This document shows positions 44,822-57,700 of a stretch of 64,000 nt of DNA, one piece after another. Positions within the stretch are counted from its first letter, which is position 1; every line of letters starts with the position of its first letter. The DNA is from Oopsacas minuta (taxonomy: Eukaryota > Porifera > Hexactinellida > Lyssacinosida > Leucopsacidae): NCBI GenBank assembly GCA_024704765.1, contig JAKMXF010000024.1, positions 1 through 64,000 on the forward strand, read 5' to 3'. The notes beneath the pieces are model-generated. The model worked only from the letters and a program-made list of their open reading frames with translations. It searched no databases and had not been told where the DNA came from. The position numbers were made by a program, and so were the translations under genes.

Positions 44822-47800
44822 ATGTGTGATGCAAGAGTAGTCCCTAATATTATAACACATGTAGAGATAGACAAGGTATCTCTCTCCTTCTACTCTGATG
44901 AAGAAATCAAGAAACTCAGTGTACAGAAGATATACAATCCTGTAATATTTGATTCTCTGCTCTACCCATTACCAGGAGGAGCACATGATTCAGCATTAGG
45001 TCCAATGGACAATAACGAATCATGTGTAACATGTGGACTACGTGCTTCCTTCTGTCCAGGACATTTCGGACATATTCAACTACCTTTGATAGTGTATAAC
45101 CCAGTCATGTTCCATCTCTTGTATAAATTATTGAAAAAGAGTTGTTTCGTCTGTCACCGTTTCCTATTCAAATCTCCACTTGATGTGATTATGCTTGAAG
45201 GCAAGTTGAGGCTTGCTTCTGCAGGTTTTGTACCTGAAGCTATACAGTTAGAAGAAATAATTTTAAGCGAGGAAATGAAGGAATCTAATCCTGATAATAT
45301 CCAGGAAGCAATTGATCTTATTATAGCAGATAAGTTAGGAGATACTGAGGAAATAGATGAGAGAGAAACACGTCACGTAAAACAGTACAAGAATACTCTG
45401 ATTAACGATCTGTTACGCGCCTCGGGGGCTGCTACAACCTGTAAAAACTGTGAAGCACCTGTTCGTGTTGTGAGACAAGATTTCTGTTCTAAATTCTCAC
45501 TAATGCCTTTGTCTGGTAGAAAAGTTAAGAGATATTTGGATGCCTGGGATAAAGTCCATACTAATTCGTTAGATAATTCTGATATGACAGATCAAGAGGA
45601 AGAAGAGCTGTTAATTTCACGAAAAGAAATCGATATGAAATGGTGCACTACGAATGTCCTCATTACTCCATTGGAGGTGAGAGAACATATGCAACAGTTG
45701 TGGCAATCGGAGACTAGTTTAATAAACGCGCTTTTTAACGGTTATTCTAAGTCAAATGCAGGTCAAAAATTTGACCATAGTATTTTCTTCCTGTCAATAT
45801 TACCAGTTACTCCAAGTAATTGTAGACCCATGGCTCATTTTAACGGACAGTCATACGAGGGCCCACAAACTGCCAATATTAAGAACATTCTCATTCGTGT
45901 TACAGAGATGCAAAAAGCAATGAAAGACTTGAAAGAGAAAGAAGATAAAACAACCAAAGATTACGAGCAATTTCAATATATTTGGGGACAATTACAGAAT
46001 TCTGTGAATGGATTCTTCGACTCAGATTTGAATTATATAAGAACACAGAAAATATCTACAGGAATTCGTCAATTATTAGAACATAAACAGGGATTATTCA
46101 GACAGCACATGATGGGGAAACGAGTTGACTACTCAGCTCGATCTGTTATATCCCCAGACTTGAATATAGACGTTGACGAAATAGGAATTCCAATGGTATT
46201 TGCTACAAACTTGACTTTTCCTGAACCTGTGACGCCTTGGAATGTGAAACATCTGAGACAGGCTATTGTAAACGGGCCTCTTGTACATCCAGGTGCAACA
46301 CATGTTGAAGATTCTGACGGAACACGTATCCTCCTAAACGCGAAAAATAAATCACAACGTGAAGCAATCGCTAGACAACTTTTAACACCATCCACACTCG
46401 GTAAGGCACAAGTCTCTAAGAAAGTACACAGACATTTACATAACGGAGATATCCTATTAGTAAATCGGCAACCTACTCTACATAGACCTTCTATTATGGC
46501 TCATAAAGCACGTGTATTATCCGATGAGAAGACATTACGACTACACTATGCTAACTGTAAGGCTTATAATGCAGATTTTGATGGTGATGAAATGAATATT
46601 CATTTACCACAGAACCAAATCGCTCGTTCTGAAGCTATCAATCTACTTTCTACACCACATCAATATCTAACACCAAAGGATGGGTCACCTTTAAGCGGAC
46701 TGATACAGGATCATGTTATTGGGGGTGTGTTGCTAACCATTAGAGGTAGAATGTTGGATGTACAATTATACCAGCAATTAGTCTACTCTGCACTACCTGA
46801 ATTCAATCATAGAATTATTCTAATCCCTCCCTGCCAGATTAAACCTAAAAAGAGATGGTCAGGGAAACAAGTCATATCCACTATCCTGATGAATTTACTA
46901 CCAAAAAGTGAAGAATTGATATCATTACAGGGTAAGACTAAAACAGGAAGTATGCTATGGAGTCAAGAACGGCACATGAGTGAAAATGAGGTGATTATTC
47001 AGAATGGAGAGCTTCTATGTGGAGTTCTGGATAAGAGCCAATTTGGTTCTTCTCAGTTTGGTCTTGTACATGGATGTCATGAGTTGTATGGGTCTGTTGT
47101 TTCTAGCAAGCTTTTGTCAGCTTTCGCGCGGTTATTCACAGTATTTCTACAGTACCATGGATTTACTATGGGCATACAAGATCTCCTATTGACTGAGGAA
47201 GGTGAGAAACTTCGCGATTCTATCCTGGCTAAATCAGAAACAGCTGGAATAACCGCGGCTAGAGAATTATTTTCTGCAGAAAATGACGATGAAGCGACTC
47301 TACGCGAAAAGTATAAACAGCTCTATCTAACTGGAGGCCCTTCTGCGAAAGTTCGAGCTGATATGGCATTCAAAAAGCAAGCCAATATAATCAACAACGA
47401 ACTGAACACAAAACTAAACACAATGTATCTGAAAGCCTTCCCACATAATGCATTACATTTAATGGTAGACGCTGGAGCTAAAGGATCAGCTGTTAATAGA
47501 CTACAGATATCGGCTTTACTCGGTCAGATAGAGTTAGAGGGTGCTAGACCTCCTCTCATGACGTCAGGACGCTCCTTACCCTGCTCAGAACCATACGACC
47601 TAAATTTGAAAGCAGGCGGTTTTGTGAGCGGCCGATTTTTAACTGGTATATCTCCACGCGAGTACTTCTTTCATTGCATGGCAGGTCGCGAAGGCCTAAT
47701 TGATACAGCTGTAAAGACAAGTCGTAGTGGATACTTACAGCGCTGTTTAGTGAAACATTTGGAGGGATTAAAGGTTAATTACGATCTGACTGTGAGAGAT

Positions 47801-50800
47801 AGCGATGGTTCTGTGATACAATTCTTGTATGGAGAAGATGGTATCAATCCTGAATACACGGCCTATTTAAATCCAGAACAGTTTAGATTTGTTACAAAAA
47901 ATATAACTGCGATGAATCGTAGGTTATTATCAGAATCAGCTGTTCCGCAACTTAAGCCAGGTTTGGCAAGGGAATATATTGACAAGATTAATGCGAAAGT
48001 TAGCAAGCGCGCTCGTAAGCTAAATAGCACTAATTCTGAGTATCTTTTGTGTAAAAGCAGTCAAGCTAATCCATTTCTAACCTTCTACAGTCAGTATAGT
48101 AAAGGATTTCGTATTGACTCTAGTCAAGATATAGAAATGCCAGAGTTAAACTATAGAAAGCTATGGCAATTAGCTGCAGTAGATCACTGGTATCATTTGA
48201 CTGAAGATGAGATGGATAGATATTACAAATATTCTCAAACTTGTTACGATACTGTGCAGAGTGTTTATCAACCTGATGTCCATATAGGTAAGTGTATTTA
48301 TAGTCTGTTGGTTATTTTGTATGAGAAATTTTATAGCAGGTACGTATAAATTATCTGTTCAATAGTCCATTCAGCCGAGTGTAAGCCCAGTAGGAATATT
48401 AAGGGCTGAGAGTGAAGTTATAATTCATTAACTCCTACAAACGTCAAAACGAAGCAGCAGTTTTGAGTTAGAAATAGTCAGCTAAATATGATTCTAGATA
48501 TTTATTTGTTGATTTATTTGTTGAAATTTCGTTACAGTGAGTGAAAATACTGACAATTTCTTTCTTTGGTATTTGTATATAAACTGTAACTTTTTCCCAA
48601 TATCGATTGGTGATAAGCAAATATGGGCGAATGCGAAGTATAATATTGATTTATACTGCATTACTCTAATTATTTAAAGGTAGCATATCTGAGAAAATGC
48701 AGTGTTTGATTTCAAACTATCTCTCCACTGAATTCGATACAACAGCTGACATAACTCCAGAAGAATTCCGCACATGTATGGAATTGAAGTATCTTAACTC
48801 TCTATGTCAGCCTGGAGATCCTGTGGGGCTGTTAGCAGCTCAGTCAATCGGGGAACCTTCTACACAGATGACACTAAATACATTTCATTTCGCAGGGCGT
48901 GGTGAAATGAACGTAACCCTAGGTATACCACGTTTGAGGGAAATTATTATGACTGCTTCTGGTAAGATAAGCACACCCTGTATTGAGATCCCGCTGTTGA
49001 AAGGACTTGATAAGAATATAGCGCAAGAAGTAGAGAGGTCTCTCAAGAAGATTACAGTTGAAGAAGTGCTAGAGAAGTTTGAAGTGTTTGATAGTATCGT
49101 TTCTGATGCCTCACACTCAAGGTATGTGATAAAGATACATCAACCTTTATATAATACTAATTTTCCCAGAATTACTAGTACGATTAATTTCTCTAATAAC
49201 CTATAGATAACCTCTATAAGAGGAGATTCGTGACCGCGAATATTCTGATACCCCCATTCTCCACTTTTAATTTTAACTGTTCTGTGAATGTCCTTCATCA
49301 ATTTATTCGAGTAATTTGAATTTGACCCAAAAGTTATGCTAGAACTTCACTTCAACCGTAATCAGGACATAGAGGTAACCGGGAATGTATATTCAAATTT
49401 TGATATTATTAAACTCAGGGATCCCGAAATTTTGGTGGCTGTTTGGTGTAATTTGTGAGGTCAGAGGGCTTAGCGCCCTCCTAAACAAAACATAAGAAAC
49501 TAACCCCGTGTCGGCTGGACACTTTTATGAACATAGGAATGATATGGAATACTAATTTATTCGCAAATAATCTCTGGGTAGGTAAGATTACAGAGTTAGA
49601 GTAAGTATCTAGTATACATTAGTTTACTGGGGAAGCCTAAATATACAAAACATGAGGGCTAACCTATAGTTTAATCCCTCAGGTAAATATAAAGTAAAGT
49701 TCACTGGTGAATCAGCTCATCTGATATCTCACATTTTCATCCTGCATATTTCCTGGATAATCTTCTGCCAGAAGGTCCGGATTGTTGTTATTATCATTTC
49801 TCATTGCTCCATACTCTGGAGTATCTGTTTCTTTGACTTCATCTAGATTTCGTAATTCATCCACGCAATTATAGAATGATTCATTATTGTCATTTCTGTA
49901 GAAATTAGCCCCTTGTGTTTGTTCGGCCTTTAGGAGTTTTAGCATTTTGCTATCCTTCCTAACAAAGTAAATGAAAATAATAATAATCACAAATATTAGA
50001 ATAACATTGGCAACCAACGAAATACCCATAAGAATAGCTGTTGGTATTATCCATTGAGATTCAGTTTGTATTGGAATACATGGAGATGTTTGATTTAGTT
50101 GAAGATTTCCTTGTGAATTGACGTTTGGACAAGAATAGTTAGAGATTGAAAGATTGAATCCGCCTTTACAAAGATAATTACTCTCCAAGAGATTAATGCA
50201 GCTTTCACCCATCAATTCGCATTCTACACCTTCCTCGCAATGAGTTTCGTTGTGCAGTTCGTGTCCATTTTGGCAATAACACTGATACGAACCAATCGTA
50301 TTTCTACACCCAAACTCACAGCCTCCATTCCATTCCTGACACTCATTAATATCATCACAATCATATCCATTACTAGCTAGTTCGTATCCTACGTCACACA
50401 CACAATAGTACGAACCATCTGTGTTCTCACAGGCCTGGGTACAATTGGTTACCTCTTCACACTCGTTGATATCTCCACATTGAATTATGGCATTCAATTC
50501 ATATCCTATGGGACAATCACAGAAATAGCTGTCTTCTGTATTCTGGCATATTTGATTAATTGGACAAGTATTAGACTTGTCGAAGCACTGAAGTGATTCA
50601 GATTGAGAGCAATTTACATACAGCTGGGGATTAGTAATATCCTCATGGAATACGTTATATGGTTCAAAACATTCTCCATAGTAAATACCTATGCCAAATT
50701 GAGATACACGTGACACCCACTCTAAATTACAGTCACATGTAAGTGGATTGTCTACATATAGATTAATTAGTGAGTTCATTTGTTGGAAAATAATCGAGTC

Positions 50801-53800
50801 GAGTGTTTGATAATCATTATACTGTATGTGTAGCTCTTCAACAGATTTTGTTTGTAAGAACGCTGCAGTAGGAAATCCTCGATTCTCAGACAAACTCAAA
50901 TAGGTCAAAGCAATTAGACCAACAAAAACGTTCCTCGAAGCAGACCTAATTTTATTATTTGCTAGAGAGAGTTGTAGCATATTTGGCATTTCTGTGAAGA
51001 CGCCATCTTCAATGAATCTTATTTTGTTCGAGCCCAAGTTTAAATAAGTCAACATTACCAAGTTTCTAAATGCATCTTTAGTTATACCATTGAAATACGA
51101 GGAGACAAGGTCTATAAACTTCAAGTTTGATAATCCACTGACAATTGTGCTATCGAATGTTTGTGAGTTTGGACCCGTTATCCTAGCGGAAAGATAAGTC
51201 AGATAATGAAGATTTGTGAACGATGGTGCCGTTTTTGATTCAAGATAACTAATGTATATACTCTGGAGGCCTGTATAGTTATTAAAGAAGTTATACGACT
51301 CAAGTTCAACACGATAGCTACAATATATCCTAGTTAAGCCGGTATTTTGACTAGATGTAGTTAAACGCATGTTCTCTGAATCTCTGCTATTGTACAAGTA
51401 CAGCAGTTGTATATTATAAGGTAGATCTAGGTCTATAGTAAATTCTCCGTATGTCGTCGAGTAGTAGTTTTTATATATATACATAGTTCTAAGTGTAGAT
51501 CTCTGGCTGCCGCAACTATACACCAGTGCTTTCATCAATTGAGTGTCATTATTGGAGATGTAACACCTCATATAGGAATAATAATCATTACAATATCCTG
51601 CTCCATTTCCGCAACTCGAATCGACAACCACAACATAATAATACATACATATTACCAAACCTAGCAACAAGCATATATTCCCGATATTCTTCATGTCAAA
51701 ATAAAATTCAATTACCTTTTGTTCAGCAAATTGATAGCAATGAGTTGATGAAATAATTGTAATACGTATTCTTATATGATAAAAATCTGTTTTTATTCAT
51801 TTCACGATAAACGTAGTGTGGACTGATACTGATATCTTGTTGTAGTCAACTTGCGTGGGGGCGAATGTAGGTTGATAATTTGTAGTACAATTTATTATCA
51901 AAAAATTCATTATCACTTTATTGATGATTTAATCACAACCGATATCACATATTTTTAGTGTAACTCTTGTTGGGAGATGACCTCGAGCTGCACTCCCAGT
52001 CTATTGGCTACATAACTAGAAATTTTTTAATTTAACACAATATTATAATTCAAGAAAAGTTATAGAATTCCTCACTTTAAGAGGCTAATGTCAAGGATGT
52101 ATATATTGTTAATCTTATCAGTAGACCCTTGCTAATCCGAACAGGGCCAACCTTTGGCAGCCTTTTCAACGTATTTCGCTAATCCTAACGATTTATTTTA
52201 CATTGCGACAGTGCTGTTCGGAATTAGCGATGGTGTACTGTATCGCCACTCCCCATAACTGAAATATATATTATTAGAATGATGGATAATCAATGATTCT
52301 AATTTTGTAGGTTCCGCAAGGTAAAACTCAAACTCTCTCTTCTTCCTAAAAAGTATTTGAAATCTACATTCGGATTAACGCCCAAACAGATTCTCTCTTA
52401 CGTAGAAACTAAGTTTATTCGTATATTACTAACTACCATAACTAGAATGGTTAAAAATCAGCATGATACCCTCTCGAAAGTTAAAGTTGATAAGATTATT
52501 GATGAGAACAAGGAGCACACTCTCAAGGGAGGAGAAGATGATGAGGATGAGGATGGTACCAGAAATAAAAGTGAGTATTTATATAAACAGAAGTAGGTTG
52601 ATATATTTTAATACGTGTATTGCGATATTTGTCAGAAAACTGGTATTCATTGAGGTTTATGGAAGACATCACGTTTTGAGGCCGTTTCAAAATTGTAATC
52701 GAGGTTTCTTATTTATTCGTCGATCTAATGGATCTTTCCCATGGTAGTCAATCATAGCTGTTAGGGAAACACGAAATTTATACATCTAAATGAGCATACT
52801 TTCCTTGAATAATAGCACGTCCCTTTTACTTTCATAAGTCGCTTCACTTTTCAAAGAAAATTAATTTGGATGTGGGCTATAAGTACAACGGATATATGAA
52901 CATGCCGGATCTAAGCACCATCCTCTGGAAAACGGTTCTCATATACTCTTGCATATTTATTTTGCCGATTTTAGGAATATATAAGCTACTCCTAAGAAGG
53001 TTCTTAATTTCTTATAACCGGCATCTTCTGTATTACTTTCTATATTATCATATGTTATATATGTATTATTCGTTTAGATGAAAAGCTTCACGACAACATC
53101 CTAGAACAATTAGACTCAACAGATTCAGGAGGTGAGCTAGAAGCAATTGATACAGAAGCTGGTAAGAAGACTGGAGAACAACGTCAGTATGTAAAGTATG
53201 ATGACGACGATGATGATGATGATGATAATGATGTAGCTGATGAGAATGATAGTCAGAGTAGAAGTGATGGAGAAAATGAGCAGGATAAGAAACAAAATGG
53301 TAATTTTCTGATCTTGAAAGAAACATTAATTTACAAAATGGCACAGCACATACGTAGTATATTATTAATTAATAGGAAAACACTAAATACCATGAACAAT
53401 GAAATGTGTCCTGTCAAGCCAAAACCAATGTGTTAGGAGTATACTTATACTTCATTGCATTGGTGCAACTAGGCTCATGCGTCTGGGTGGGCAGTGGGCA
53501 CTCAAATTCCAGGTAGGCACGTGCCCACCCATAATGACCCTAGTTGCGCCTATTTTCATTGTATTACTTAAGTAGACGATGAAAATGCAGCAACAATGGA
53601 CATGACAGAGCATTTAGAAGACAACATATTAACCTCCCCTACACAACAAGAACAAACTACTTCTACACAAACTGAGCGTGCTAAGAAGGTTCTTGGAACC
53701 TTCCCACAGGTTAAACAGTACACATATGATCAAGAGAAATACAGATGGTGTGAGATTACATTCTCACTGTCTCTATCCACCTGTTTCATAAGAATAGCTC

Positions 53801-54324
53801 CCGTGCTTACTAACTTAGTAACACGCTGTGTTGTACGTCAAGCTGATGGAATTAAACGTGCTTTTATTAAGGAAGAAAACGGAAAAATATCCATTACAAC
53901 GGATGGAGCTAATATTAAAGAGCTATGGCAATACCATGATAAACTGGATATGAATAGATTGTATACAAACGATATTATGCTGATAGCTAATACTTATGGT
54001 ATAGAAGCAGCTACCAAGGCAATTTCTAGAGAATTAAGCTCTATATTCAAAATGTATGGGATTAATATTGATCCACGTCATCTCAGTTTAATTGCTGATT
54101 ATCAGACTGTAGACGGACGTTTCCGTGGTTGCAATAGGATTTCAATGGAATGCAATACGTCACCATTCCAACAGATGTCTTTTGAAACTCCGATGAAGTT
54201 TCTGAAAGATTCTGCTATAGGCCGTATGACTGAGTTTATGGACTCTCCATCAGCTAATATCATGTCTGGACAGTTGGTAAAATCAGGAACAGGTTGTTTC
54301 GACCTTATTCAGAAATTGTTTTAG
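44822..54324 (+). CDS. POLR1A: DNA-directed RNA polymerase I largest subunit, five exons
   Basis: Exons 44822-48287, 48680-49121, 52311-52570, 53078-53299 and 53573-54324 join in phase to 1713 aa. It forms the catalytic core of RNA polymerase I with POLR1B and transcribes rRNA in the nucleolus. Landmarks: N-terminal zinc site ([17 protein letters not shown]), clamp and core regions, the magnesium-binding loop [10 protein letters not shown] (from N583), and the bridge-helix/trigger-loop region [20 protein letters not shown]. The later core motif is [20 protein letters not shown]. An acidic insert with an eight-Asp run is encoded in exon 4, where Pol I subunits have a variable acidic region. 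Length is close to the human subunit. Intron 2 (49122-52310) contains a complete LRR-EGF receptor gene on the opposite strand; intron 4 contains a MITE. Confidence 0.96.
49712..51694 (-). CDS. LRR-EGF single-pass receptor, intronless, nested antisense in POLR1A intron 2
   Basis: A 660-aa type I membrane protein. A signal peptide ([20 protein letters not shown]) is followed by a divergent, cysteine-containing N-terminal cap, about six to eight leucine-rich repeats ([19 protein letters not shown] is the clearest), and an LRR C-terminal cap ([13 protein letters not shown]). About four EGF-like modules come next, at least two of them calcium-binding ([23 protein letters not shown]). The membrane helix is near residue 545-577, and the tail of about 80 residues contains tyrosines in ESFYNCV, TPEYGAM and VRYQM contexts. 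This suggests an adhesion or signalling receptor. No kinase or TIR domain is present. The architecture is common in invertebrate animals; no specific orthologue is recognised. A TATA-like box lies about 80 bp upstream. Confidence 0.92.
   Translation of the reverse strand: MKNIGNICLLLGLVICMYYYVVVVDSSCGNGAGYCNDYYSYMRCYISNNDTQLMKALVYSCGSQRSTLRTMYIYKNYYSTTYGEFTIDLDLPYNIQLLYLYNSRDSENMRLTTSSQNTGLTRIYCSYRVELESYNFFNNYTGLQSIYISYLESKTAPSFTNLHYLTYLSARITGPNSQTFDSTIVSGLSNLKFIDLVSSYFNGITKDAFRNLVMLTYLNLGSNKIRFIEDGVFTEMPNMLQLSLANNKIRSASRNVFVGLIALTYLSLSENRGFPTAAFLQTKSVEELHIQYNDYQTLDSIIFQQMNSLINLYVDNPLTCDCNLEWVSRVSQFGIGIYYGECFEPYNVFHEDITNPQLYVNCSQSESLQCFDKSNTCPINQICQNTEDSYFCDCPIGYELNAIIQCGDINECEEVTNCTQACENTDGSYYCVCDVGYELASNGYDCDDINECQEWNGGCEFGCRNTIGSYQCYCQNGHELHNETHCEEGVECELMGESCINLLESNYLCKGGFNLSISNYSCPNVNSQGNLQLNQTSPCIPIQTESQWIIPTAILMGISLVANVILIFVIIIIFIYFVRKDSKMLKLLKAEQTQGANFYRNDNNESFYNCVDELRNLDEVKETDTPEYGAMRNDNNNNPDLLAEDYPGNMQDENVRYQMS
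51771..51778 (-). promoter_or_regulatory. TATA-like box of the nested LRR-EGF receptor
   Basis: CATATAAG on the minus strand, 77 bp upstream of the receptor start and inside POLR1A intron 2. It fits an independent promoter but is a weak match. Confidence 0.3.
52119..52240. mobile_element. Pogo/Tigger-like MITE in POLR1A intron 2
   Basis: The left end is CAGTAGACCCTTGCTAATCC followed by GAACAG. The right end, reverse-complemented, is CAGTACACCATCGCTAATTC followed by CGAACAG. The ends and the following TAT resemble Tigger/pogo elements with TA-type targets. About 122 bp, non-coding, 70 bp upstream of exon 3. Confidence 0.65.
53459..53553. mobile_element. MITE-like element in POLR1A intron 4
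   Basis: Inverted ends TTGGTGCAACTAGGCTCA and, reverse-complemented, TAGGCGCAACTAGGGTCA surround inner inverted GTGGGCA-type repeats. About 95 bp, more GC-rich than its surroundings. It ends 19 bp before exon 5, so it could affect that splice acceptor. Boundaries are approximate. Confidence 0.55.
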
Positions 54325-54609
54325 TATGATTTTCATCAAATCTCTAGCAAATCTTAATTTCGATATTGAATAAATTACTCATACTTATAGTGCCCTTTGA
54401 AGAGAGATTGGTCACTTGCCTATTGATTTGTGCTCAGTCCATAGCGACAATGAAAATAATGTAAGTACACTGGGGTGTGCTAGTGTCATTTTTCGATTTC
54501 CCAGGATCGCGGACATACGGACGTACCATATCTTCAATGGAATTAGAATTTGAACAGCACTAATATTCGGTTTACTATACACTTTGGCCATATTAAGTAA
54601 ACTTATCAC

Positions 54610-54721
54610 CAGACCTGGGGTTGATTACTGGTGAGTGATTATGATTATGATTATGATTACAGGAAAAGTTGTAATTGATTACAATTGATTACGATTGTAA
54701 TCATAATCAACCCCAGGCCTG
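54610..54721. mobile_element. hAT-type MITE with perfect 8-bp duplication, in the DHX9 promoter
   Basis: A 112-bp element with inverted ends CAGACCTGGGGTTGATTA and, reverse-complemented, CAGGCCTGGGGTTGATTA. It is flanked by identical CTTATCAC duplications (54602-54609 and 54722-54729). The interior is made of GATTAC/GATTAT repeats. It lies in the 458-bp gap between POLR1A and DHX9 and ends 61 bp before the DHX9 start codon. A perfect duplication suggests a recent insertion. Nothing else is recognised in 54325-54782. Confidence 0.9.
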
Positions 54722-54782
54722 CTTATCACATTATTATCATTATCATAAAAATACTTAACAGATTTAATTCTTATACTAGATA

Positions 54783-57700
54783 ATGCTACGTGATGCAAAG
54801 GCATTTCTGAAAAGCTTTAACGATAGGCGCAAGACATCAGGTGCTGAGTATACTGTAGAGAATGAGACAGGTGATTATTCAAACCAAAACTATTTCTACT
54901 GTGAGTGTAGGATACCCGGTTTTGAGAATATCGGAGTAGGAGAGTCTCACTTAAAAAGATTCGCTGAACACCGCGCGGCTAAACACCTCTGCCAACAACT
55001 GAGAGATATGGGACTAGTGGATGAAGATGTCAGTATACAAATAGGACTAGATGATCCCGACCCTCCTTCTGAAGAGGAGACTGTTGTATACACAGGAATA
55101 GTAGCTCCACAGATTACAGTAGAAGAGAGGAAGGTAATATTTAGTGGACCATTTATATATGTATGGACTATACGGAGGAAGATGTCTGTTTTAGAGTATC
55201 CACAGTGATACTGCTTTGTTTAGAGATTTTTCTGTTTTTATACTCAACTTTTACGTACGCATATCCTGTAGTGTTCGACCATTAATCATTCGCCAAATAG
55301 TAACTTTTTCAAAGACTGTGAGTCTCATCTCCCATGTTTGGAAATAATTCTTCCACTAGCAACAGTAGCGAGTTTGCGTATTAGCAAGGGAAATTCGTGA
55401 AAATACGACTTGGTAAATGCGAACTCTACGGTATACAGATATATTAGAAATACCTGCTGGTATCAAAGTAGGAAAAATGATCCCAAACAAATTTAAATTG
55501 CAATTCCTTCACTTAACATCGAAGTAAATATCTTGGTTCTTGGGATCTATTAGAGACACAATTATTGTTAAGAAATTACGGTGCATGCATATAATTGTGT
55601 TTCAAATATATTATGTAATTCTATAGAGGCCTGCTCCTCCCTCACAGTCTGAAGTGTACGGAGCTGGAGGATGGAGCTTAATTAACGCTAAATCTCGTCT
55701 CAATCTATACATGCAGCAAACCAAACAGACCAAAGAGATGAACATATATGCAGTAGGGCCTGACCACCACAAGTCATTTATAGGTGAAATATCACTTTAT
55801 GTTCCTTCTTGCAGGAACTACATCACGATCAAGGTTAGTACAATATTTTAATATATGGTGTGTATACTGTAGCAGCCATAACGTGTATAGAATTGTATGA
55901 AATGCAACTTCAAAACAATTTTTGGCCGATCTGGAATTTTATAATTTTTGCATTGTAGTTCTGTATCCCATTCTGGAATTTGAAATTTCCATTCTGTTTT
56001 ATTTCAGAATAGCCACAATAATTACACTGAATGAGTATTAATTACATGAAATATTATGAGTTGATTAATATACAAGTACAAATACATTACTGTATTGCCT
56101 CAGGAGGCCACCCGAGCAGTTTGTTTAGTCCTCCCTTTCCTTTAGCTGGCTTCCCGTATCTCATTTCTAGCTCATAAGTAGGCAACTCTTTCATTTTATA
56201 TGCCATTTTGCCTGAAGTTGTTTCTGGATATTTCCTTTCTGTATTTTTATCAATTTTATCTGCTTCGCCCGTTTTCCCTGATTCGTGATTTTTCTCATCT
56301 TCTTTCTGAGCTCTAAGGAACCCCCAATCATTATCCCATTGCTTCTGGGATTTTAACTCTAGCTTAACGTGATCTCTCCATATCTTGTCTTGATTTACAA
56401 AGTTGCATTTGAGGATTGTGCTTTTCGAACTCATATTGACAGCATTCTGTCATACGATTTCATTCTTATACTTGTAATTTTGATTGTTTATTTGCTATGA
56501 CCTGACAGGTATTATCATCAATTATCAGTTGGTAAGAGGATAGTTAAGTAATTTGATTAATTATATTCAAACAAAAAATAGCTAGTCTATAGCCTAGACA
56601 GTTAGGATTAAAATTTGGAATTGGATTAAGTGGATATTGAAATCATTGGATTAGTTGGAATACTTGGATACACTCCTGGATATCTTATATTATCTCGGGA
56701 TTTACATCTCATCCGAGGGGAATTTTTAATGCTGGGAAATTTCTATTTTTAGTTTATTATTATTTTTAATTGTTTGAAATTAGTTATTCATTAAATATTT
56801 TGACTTTTTCATTCTTAGTCTTACCTGAGAATTCTAATAATATTCCATTTTCTTTACTCCTGTACGGATGCAGACATCCTGTGTGTATAGTTCTGGACTC
56901 GAATTTAACTCTAAATCCTGTCACAGTAATATGTATATTTAATATTTATTCATCAGGAACATGGGAGCACTAAGAAAGTAGCTAGTAACACCTGTGCTCT
57001 ATCTGCCCTCTCTAAGCTGTACATGATGGGAGCTATTGAGGAGTTTCAGAGTAAAGAAGAAAAGAAATTAGCTCTGTCTAGAGAGATGCCGGAGTTAACG
57101 ATTCCTCAAGAGTTAGTTGAACGAGCTGAAGTAATGTTAGCAGGTTAGATAAATTGATATTTGATATTGGTAAAGAGATGCAAATCAAAACGTTCAATAT
57201 ATATCCCTTGACTTTATGCACATATCCCACCTCTCTGGCAATTTTTCTATATCAGTGGAAATAATACTGGAGGTGTCACTTTTCACACTGTTCCACTTAG
57301 TACTTGAGACTCTAAATCTCTAATTACGCAAGGGCCTCTTCATTTCCCCAACAAACTGAGGCCATCCTCTTACACCCGTGTACTTGTTTCCTTGGTGGGA
57401 GCACGTTCATTCATCACTGCTCTTCCATTGTTCTCTGGTTCGTAATGAAACCACGATTCGTCTTTCAAGATACGATCCAAAAGTTTGCATTCAAGAAATA
57501 CGGTGGAACTCAGACAATACGTACCCTTTCGTGAAACAAATTCTTATACTTACTACAGCTTATCCAAATAGGAATTGTATATGAAGTAGTGTGTATTTAT
57601 AGAGTGTACGTCTTATCTGAGTTCCACTGTAGACATGTTGGATACTGAAGGTCCAGTCCCTGGCGTTTGTAGTCATCATCAATATTCTAGTTTTGGACGC

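Noticed and set aside
52463-53081. Plus-strand frames following POLR1A exon 3
   Set aside because: They start out of frame inside exon 3 or lie in the intron; exon 3 ends at a GTGAGT donor that joins exon 4 in phase.
53066-53344. His/Tyr-rich minus-strand frame
   Set aside because: It is the complement of the aspartate-rich POLR1A exon 4.
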